A stretch of DNA of 64,000 bases from Winogradskya consettensis (GTDB lineage: Bacteria; Actinomycetota; Actinomycetes; Mycobacteriales; Micromonosporaceae): positions 1 through 64,000 of the forward strand of contig NZ_BOQP01000036.1 of assembly GCF_018332715.1 (NCBI RefSeq). The letters run 5' to 3'. The notes beneath the pieces were generated by a model. It was not told where the DNA came from. It searched no databases and saw nothing but the letters and a program-made list of their open reading frames with translations. A program made the translations under genes and the position numbers. This document shows, piece by piece, positions 59,939-64,000 of the stretch (position 1 is the first letter of the stretch; every line of letters begins with the position of its first letter).

Positions 59939-60166
59939 GTGGAGATGCTCGGCATAACCGTGTCCGAGACCGTCGCGGCGCGCATGCACCACATGCGACA
60001 TCGTAAGCCGCGCACACCTGCCCCGGCGGGGTGGGGATCCCGTGACGTGACCGGGGTTCGCGCGCTGGCGTGCACCGGTTGTGGTCTCATCACGTTGCAA
60101 CGCGACCTTGCGATCCTCCAGGCCGAGGTGGCGAAGAACCCCGAGCTGTTCACTTGGAATGACTGA
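59939..60166 (+). CDS. Possible small Cys-containing protein
   Basis: A 75-residue frame contains a CTGCG pair and ends in LQRDLAILQAEVAKNPELFTWND, which reads like a genuine small protein. AGGTGGAG lies around the start codons (GTG 59939, ATG 59945), so the exact start is unclear. It is not recognised. The bases from 60167 to 60312 hold no gene I can support. Confidence 0.4.
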   Translation: MEMLGITVSETVAARMHHMRHRKPRTPAPAGWGSRDVTGVRALACTGCGLITLQRDLAILQAEVAKNPELFTWND

Positions 60167-60312
60167 TCGAGCGAGGCGCACCCTCGCGCTGAAACGCCGC
60201 TGACAAGACGTTGAAGCGAGTATCAGTAGCACCGGTCGAAGGCGATTTCGTGCTGGACGAGGTCAACCGGCGCCGACGCGACAACTATCGAGGATTTCGC
60301 CCCGCTCCCTGA

Positions 60313-60339
60313 GGCGCCCAGGATCGGGACGCCTCAAAC
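60313..60339. terminator. Terminator-like hairpin
   Basis: TGAGGCG and CGCCTCA, 13 bases apart, form a 7-bp stem at the end of the DNA glycosylase gene, overlapping its stop. It could end transcription of the leftward genes. Confidence 0.4.
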
Positions 60340-60963
60340 CGGGCCGGAGCGCGGGGCCCGGGTTGCCAGGTATTGCTGCCAGAGCAGGCGGGCGGCGACC
60401 GCGCGCCACGGCCGCCACGCTTCGGCGCGCAGGAGGATCTCAGCCGGGGTGGGGACGGCGGGGAGCTGCCACAACTCGGCGATGCCGACTGCTACGGCGA
60501 GGTCGCCGTTGGGCCACGCGTCCGGGCGGCCGAGGGCGGAGAGCAGGTAGATCGCTGACGTCCAGGGTCCGATGCCCGGAAGTGTGCGCAGCGCAGCCTC
60601 CACCGCGTGGTCGTCCAGCGTGGGCAACGCGTCAAGATCAAGGGATCCGTCGAGGACGGCGGTGGCCATGGCCCGGGCGTAGCGGGTCTTCTGGCGGCTG
60701 AAGCCCGCGCCGCGCAGCTGCAGGTCGTCGAGGCGCAGCAGGTTCGCGGCGGTGAGCGGGTCCGCGAGCTGCTTGACCCGGTCGAACGTCGCCCGCGCCG
60801 AGGCGAGCGACACCTGCTGTTCGAGCATGATGTGCAGCAGCGAAGGCAGGCCGGGTGGGCGGTCCCACATCGGCGGGAAGCCGTGCCGGTCGACGACGGC
60901 GGCGAAGAGCGGTTCGCGGGTGGTGAGCTCGGCAACGCCACGGTGCAGGTCGGCGGGGGTCAT
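60334..60963 (-). CDS. DNA-3-methyladenine glycosylase II-like protein (AlkA-type)
   Basis: The 209-residue protein has the HhH-GPD core: LLHIMLEQQVSLASARATFDRV, LRLDDLQLRGAGFSRQKTRYARAMATAVL, and LRTLPGIGPWTSAIYLL with the hairpin GIGPWT. WPNGDLAV gives the catalytic Asp. This is a base-excision enzyme of AlkA type, without the N-terminal domain. ATG at 60963 overlaps the SARP gene's stop by ATGA (60960-60963), so it is translated right after the regulator. Confidence 0.88.
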   Translation of the reverse strand: MTPADLHRGVAELTTREPLFAAVVDRHGFPPMWDRPPGLPSLLHIMLEQQVSLASARATFDRVKQLADPLTAANLLRLDDLQLRGAGFSRQKTRYARAMATAVLDGSLDLDALPTLDDHAVEAALRTLPGIGPWTSAIYLLSALGRPDAWPNGDLAVAVGIAELWQLPAVPTPAEILLRAEAWRPWRAVAARLLWQQYLATRAPRSGPV

Positions 60964-63698
60964 GCGCGGGGGATACCCAGCTCGCCGAGGCGGATGCGGG
61001 CTTTCAGCACTGCGGGTGACTCCAGGTCGGTGAGGTCGGGGAGGGCTTCGAGCCACACCTCGATCGCTGATTCCGTACGCCCGGCGGCGTCCAGCGCGTC
61101 GCCGTACTCGATCAGGCACAGGGCGAGGTTGGCGCGGCTGCCCGCCTGGCGGAGCTTGGTCACCGCGTGTGCGTAGTGGTCGATCGCGGTCAGTGGGTCT
61201 CCGCTGCGGCGGTAGGTCCAGCCGAGGTTCCAGTCGATGATGCCCTGGCCGTTGACGTCGCCGCGGTCGCGGAACATCGTCTCGGCGGCGCGGAGCAGGG
61301 CCAGGGCGTCCGCGTAGTGGCCCAGCTCGACGTGGGCGAGCGCGGTCTGACCCATGGCGGCCGGTTCCAGGTCGGTGCGGCCGAGATCACGGATCAAGGT
61401 CAAGGCCTCGAGATGCGCAACCAGGGATTGTTCGTACGCGCCCAGGTGCCGCCGCACCGATCCGATGTTGATCAGTACGCGGGCCCGCTCGTCGGCGCGA
61501 CCGAGCTTCGCGAAGTGGCCGTCCGCCGACACGAGATGGCGCAGAGCGGAGTCGTGATCGCCGAGAAAGTTGTAGGCGCCGGCGAGGCTGCGTTCGGCGA
61601 AGGCGCTCGCTTCGACGTCGCCGGTGACGGTGGCCGCAGCGAGGGCGGTGCGGGACACGTCGGCCCAGTCGTTCCACCAGCCCTGCCGCTGGTAGAACGC
61701 CGACAGGCAGACGGCGAGCACGCACGCGGCCCGGGCGTCCTTGCGGTCGGCGGCCTGGTGGGTGACCGCGCGCAGGACGTCGCGGTGGGTGACGCACCAG
61801 GCGAGGGCGTCGCGGGTCTCGGCGAATGCTGTGACGGCGACACCGGGCGGGGCGGGTTCGGGCAGGTAGGACGGCGGGCGGCGGAGCAGCACCGCGTCGA
61901 CGGCTGCCGCTGTCCAGGTGTAGTGGCTGAGGATCCTGGCGACCGCGGCTTCGCGTTCGAGGGCATCGTCCAGCAGCTCCAAGGCGTACGCGCGGACCAG
62001 GTCGTGCATCTTGTAGCGGTCCTCGGGCACGCGGGCGGCCAGCCCGATGCGGGCGAGTTCGCTGAGCAGCGTACGCGTCAGCGCCGTTGACTCTGCGGCG
62101 AGCGAAGCCGCAGCCGCCACGCTCAGCTCGGGCCCCGGATGCAGGGCCAGCAGCCGGAACAGGCGTGCCGCCGCGGGGCTGAGCATGCGGTGTGACCAGG
62201 AGAAAACCGCGCGCAGGTCCTCGGTGAGGTCGTCGTCGCTGAACGCGTCGAGGATCGCGCGGGTGTCGCGCAGCTCCGCGGCGATCGCCGACAGTGGCCA
62301 GTGCGGGGCCATGCCGGCGCGGGCGGCGACGATGGCCAGGGCGAGCGGAAGCCGGCCGCAGCGTTCCGCGACCTCTTCCAACGCCGCGGGTTCGGCGGCG
62401 GCGCGGTGATCGCCGAGACGGGCGGCCAGCAGGGCGCGGGCTTCCTGCGCGTCGGGCACGTCGAGGGTGAACAGCCGGGCGCCGGCGCCGGTGGCGAGGC
62501 CGGTGAGGCGGCGGCGGCTGGTCACGACGACCGTGCTGGCGCCCTCGCCGGGCAGCAGCGGGCGGACCTGGGTGACGTCGTGCGCGTTGTCGAGCACGAT
62601 CAGGACCCGGCGGTCGGCCAGTACGCTGCGGAACTGCCCGGCGCGGGCGTCGGTGCCGGCCGGGATCCGCGACAGCGGCACGCCCAGCGCCTCCAGGAAT
62701 CCCTGCAGCACCTCGGCCGCCCCGCTGGGTGCCACGGCGGGATCAAATCCGTGCAGGTCGGCGAAGAGTACGCCGTCCGGGAACGCCGCCGCCGACCCGT
62801 GCGCGAGGTGCACGGCGAGGCTGGTCTTCCCGACACCCGGCATCCCGTCGATCGCCACGGTCCGGTGCCCGGTGCGGACGAGTTCGGTGAGCTCGCGCAG
62901 CAGCGCGTCGCGGCCACCGAAGCCGGGCAGGTCGGATGGCAGTTGCGCGGGGCGGACCAGCGCGGACACCGCCGGTGGCCGCTCGACGGCCCGCAGCACC
63001 TCGCGGTAGGCGTTCTCCAGGTCGGCGCCGGGGTGAACGCCCAGCTCCACGTCGAGGCGCTGCCGCAGCTGCTGGTAGAGACCGATCGCCTCGGCCTGTC
63101 TGCCGTCGGCGGCGAGCACCAGCATCAGGCGCGCGTGCAGCGTCTCGTTCAGGGGCTCCCAGGTGGCGGCCTGGTGCAGGGCGGGCAGCACGTCGGCGGG
63201 CCGATGGTCTTCGAGGGCGAGCCGGGCTGCTTCGGCGGCGACCACCGCGTGCTCCCGGTCGACCGCCACGAAGACCGGATGGGTCGCTTCCAGGCCGGCC
63301 GCGCAGCGTCCGTGCCAGAGCGCCAGGGCGGCGAGCAGGGCATCGAGGCCGGCGCCCGGTTTGCTGAGCTCCCGGAAGGCGAGCAGGTCCACGGTCGCGT
63401 CCCCCGGGTGCAGGCGGTAACCACCGGGCTCGCTGGTGATCCACCGGCCGCCGGCGCGGGTGGGCAGCTCCGGCTCGAACAGCCGGCGCAGCGCCCCGAC
63501 ATAGCGGTGCACGACGTTGGCGGCGCTGGCCGGTGGGTCGTCACCCCAGAGCAGCGCGGTCAGCTCGCCGGCCAGGACCACCTGACCGGCGCGGGCCAGC
63601 AGCAGCGCGAGGATGAGGCGCTGCTGGCGAGGGCCGAGGGAGAGCTCCGTGCCCTGCCGCGCCACGCGCAGCGGGCCGAGCAACTGGAAGTGCAGCAT
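60960..63698 (-). CDS. SARP/AfsR-family regulator
   Basis: The 912-residue protein has an OmpR-like DNA-binding domain (residues 1-95: FQLLGPLRVARQGTELSLGPRQQRLILALLLARAGQVV), a BTAD domain (to about 245), an NB-ARC ATPase (GMPGVGKTS near 285, VLIVLDNAHD), and TPR repeats to the C terminus. These proteins activate secondary-metabolism genes. The glycosylase gene starts within its stop codon. The upstream gene at the window edge also encodes TPRs. Confidence 0.93.
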   Translation of the reverse strand: MLHFQLLGPLRVARQGTELSLGPRQQRLILALLLARAGQVVLAGELTALLWGDDPPASAANVVHRYVGALRRLFEPELPTRAGGRWITSEPGGYRLHPGDATVDLLAFRELSKPGAGLDALLAALALWHGRCAAGLEATHPVFVAVDREHAVVAAEAARLALEDHRPADVLPALHQAATWEPLNETLHARLMLVLAADGRQAEAIGLYQQLRQRLDVELGVHPGADLENAYREVLRAVERPPAVSALVRPAQLPSDLPGFGGRDALLRELTELVRTGHRTVAIDGMPGVGKTSLAVHLAHGSAAAFPDGVLFADLHGFDPAVAPSGAAEVLQGFLEALGVPLSRIPAGTDARAGQFRSVLADRRVLIVLDNAHDVTQVRPLLPGEGASTVVVTSRRRLTGLATGAGARLFTLDVPDAQEARALLAARLGDHRAAAEPAALEEVAERCGRLPLALAIVAARAGMAPHWPLSAIAAELRDTRAILDAFSDDDLTEDLRAVFSWSHRMLSPAAARLFRLLALHPGPELSVAAAASLAAESTALTRTLLSELARIGLAARVPEDRYKMHDLVRAYALELLDDALEREAAVARILSHYTWTAAAVDAVLLRRPPSYLPEPAPPGVAVTAFAETRDALAWCVTHRDVLRAVTHQAADRKDARAACVLAVCLSAFYQRQGWWNDWADVSRTALAAATVTGDVEASAFAERSLAGAYNFLGDHDSALRHLVSADGHFAKLGRADERARVLINIGSVRRHLGAYEQSLVAHLEALTLIRDLGRTDLEPAAMGQTALAHVELGHYADALALLRAAETMFRDRGDVNGQGIIDWNLGWTYRRSGDPLTAIDHYAHAVTKLRQAGSRANLALCLIEYGDALDAAGRTESAIEVWLEALPDLTDLESPAVLKARIRLGELGIPRA

Positions 63699-63710
63699 CG
63701 AAGCCCCGGC

Positions 63711-64000
63711 TCATTCATCGACATATTCGCGCAAACGCGTCTCGGCCCGGATCACCGGGAGCAGGCTGCCATCCTCGACCTGGGCGACCGCCTGCGTCCA
63801 CGCACGTCGCGCGGCTGCAAGGTTACCCATGGCCAGGTGGATGTCCCCGAGATTCGTGTACGCCTCGATCAGGTTGGCACGGTCGCCGGCCCTGGTCGCG
63901 TACCCGATGCTGCGTTCCTGATCGTGCAGTGCCCCGGCCTGGTCTCCCCCCGCCGACCTGGCCTCGGCAAGCAGATTGAGCGCGCTCGCCTGCCCGCTGG
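63711..64000 (-). CDS. TPR protein, C-terminal part
   Basis: The frame runs from the window edge to TGA at 63711-63713 (96 residues). It reads AGALHDQERSIGYATRAGDRANLIEAYTNLGDIHLAMGNLAAARRAWTQAVAQVEDG, with one clear TPR unit (AYTNLGDIHLAMGNLAAARRAWTQAV). The N-terminal part lies outside. It may be the end of another AfsR-like regulator, or a TPR partner. The stop is 13 bases upstream of the SARP start, so the two are likely in one transcript. Confidence 0.75.
   Translation of the reverse strand, partial: SGQASALNLLAEARSAGGDQAGALHDQERSIGYATRAGDRANLIEAYTNLGDIHLAMGNLAAARRAWTQAVAQVEDGSLLPVIRAETRLREYVDE

Overview
The window is high-GC DNA with GTG starts, GNNC-rich codons and gene families typical of a filamentous actinobacterium: SARP/AfsR and large LuxR ATPase regulators, many TetR and HxlR regulators paired with oxidoreductases, twin ABC exporters, and a GGDEF-EAL protein. 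The family mix fits Micromonosporaceae (Actinoplanes-like), but this is an inference from gene content. There is no prophage, CRISPR array, rRNA or ordinary tRNA. Mobile DNA is confined to the left quarter of the window.

Layout. 1-0.5 kb holds one copy of a ~370-bp repeat with the 3' end of a small unknown gene. An inverted, longer copy lies at 15.7-16.4 kb. Between them are a carboxylesterase, a TetR-NAD(P)-binding oxidoreductase pair with two visible operators, a run of co-directional genes (GNAT, PNPOx-like, GNAT-like, M14 carboxypeptidase, BrkB), an HxlR-SDR pair, trpD and a chemoreceptor. trpD is preceded by a trp attenuator: a 12-residue leader peptide with tandem Trp codons, then mutually exclusive hairpins. 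At 15.4-17.2 kb a PLP-dependent dehydratase-type gene is split. Its N- and C-terminal pieces now flank the inverted repeat copy and an IS30 transposase remnant.

17-31 kb carries regulators next to their likely targets (HxlR/aldo-keto reductase, TetR/hydrolase), a class III-type sirtuin, a lipoprotein solute-binding protein followed by a GGDEF-EAL protein, and assorted small enzymes. 31-44 kb has a giant LuxR ATPase with a coupled small ORF, a heterodimeric ABC exporter with one intact and one degenerate ATP site, a CmtR-like metal sensor with its CDF efflux pump, an MFS transporter and a GlxA-type regulator.

45-49 kb is the most notable part: a Ro60/Rsr (TROVE plus vWA) gene directly preceded, on the same strand, by a bacterial Y RNA (YrlA type). 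That RNA carries a complete circularly permuted tRNA-Lys(CUU)-like module closed by a ~26-bp Ro-binding stem. Two unknown genes lie upstream of it. 49-64 kb contains a barstar-like protein, another large LuxR ATPase, a nitrilase, a NADAR protein, a methyltransferase, an SDR, an alpha/beta-hydrolase fused to a LuxR HTH, a DUF2716 protein, an orphan sigma-region-4 protein, an AlkA-like glycosylase overlapping a SARP regulator, and the end of a TPR protein.

Two genes, 20 kb apart, show the same oddity: their 3' ends including the stop codon are tandemly duplicated. All function calls come from reading motifs; no database search was run.
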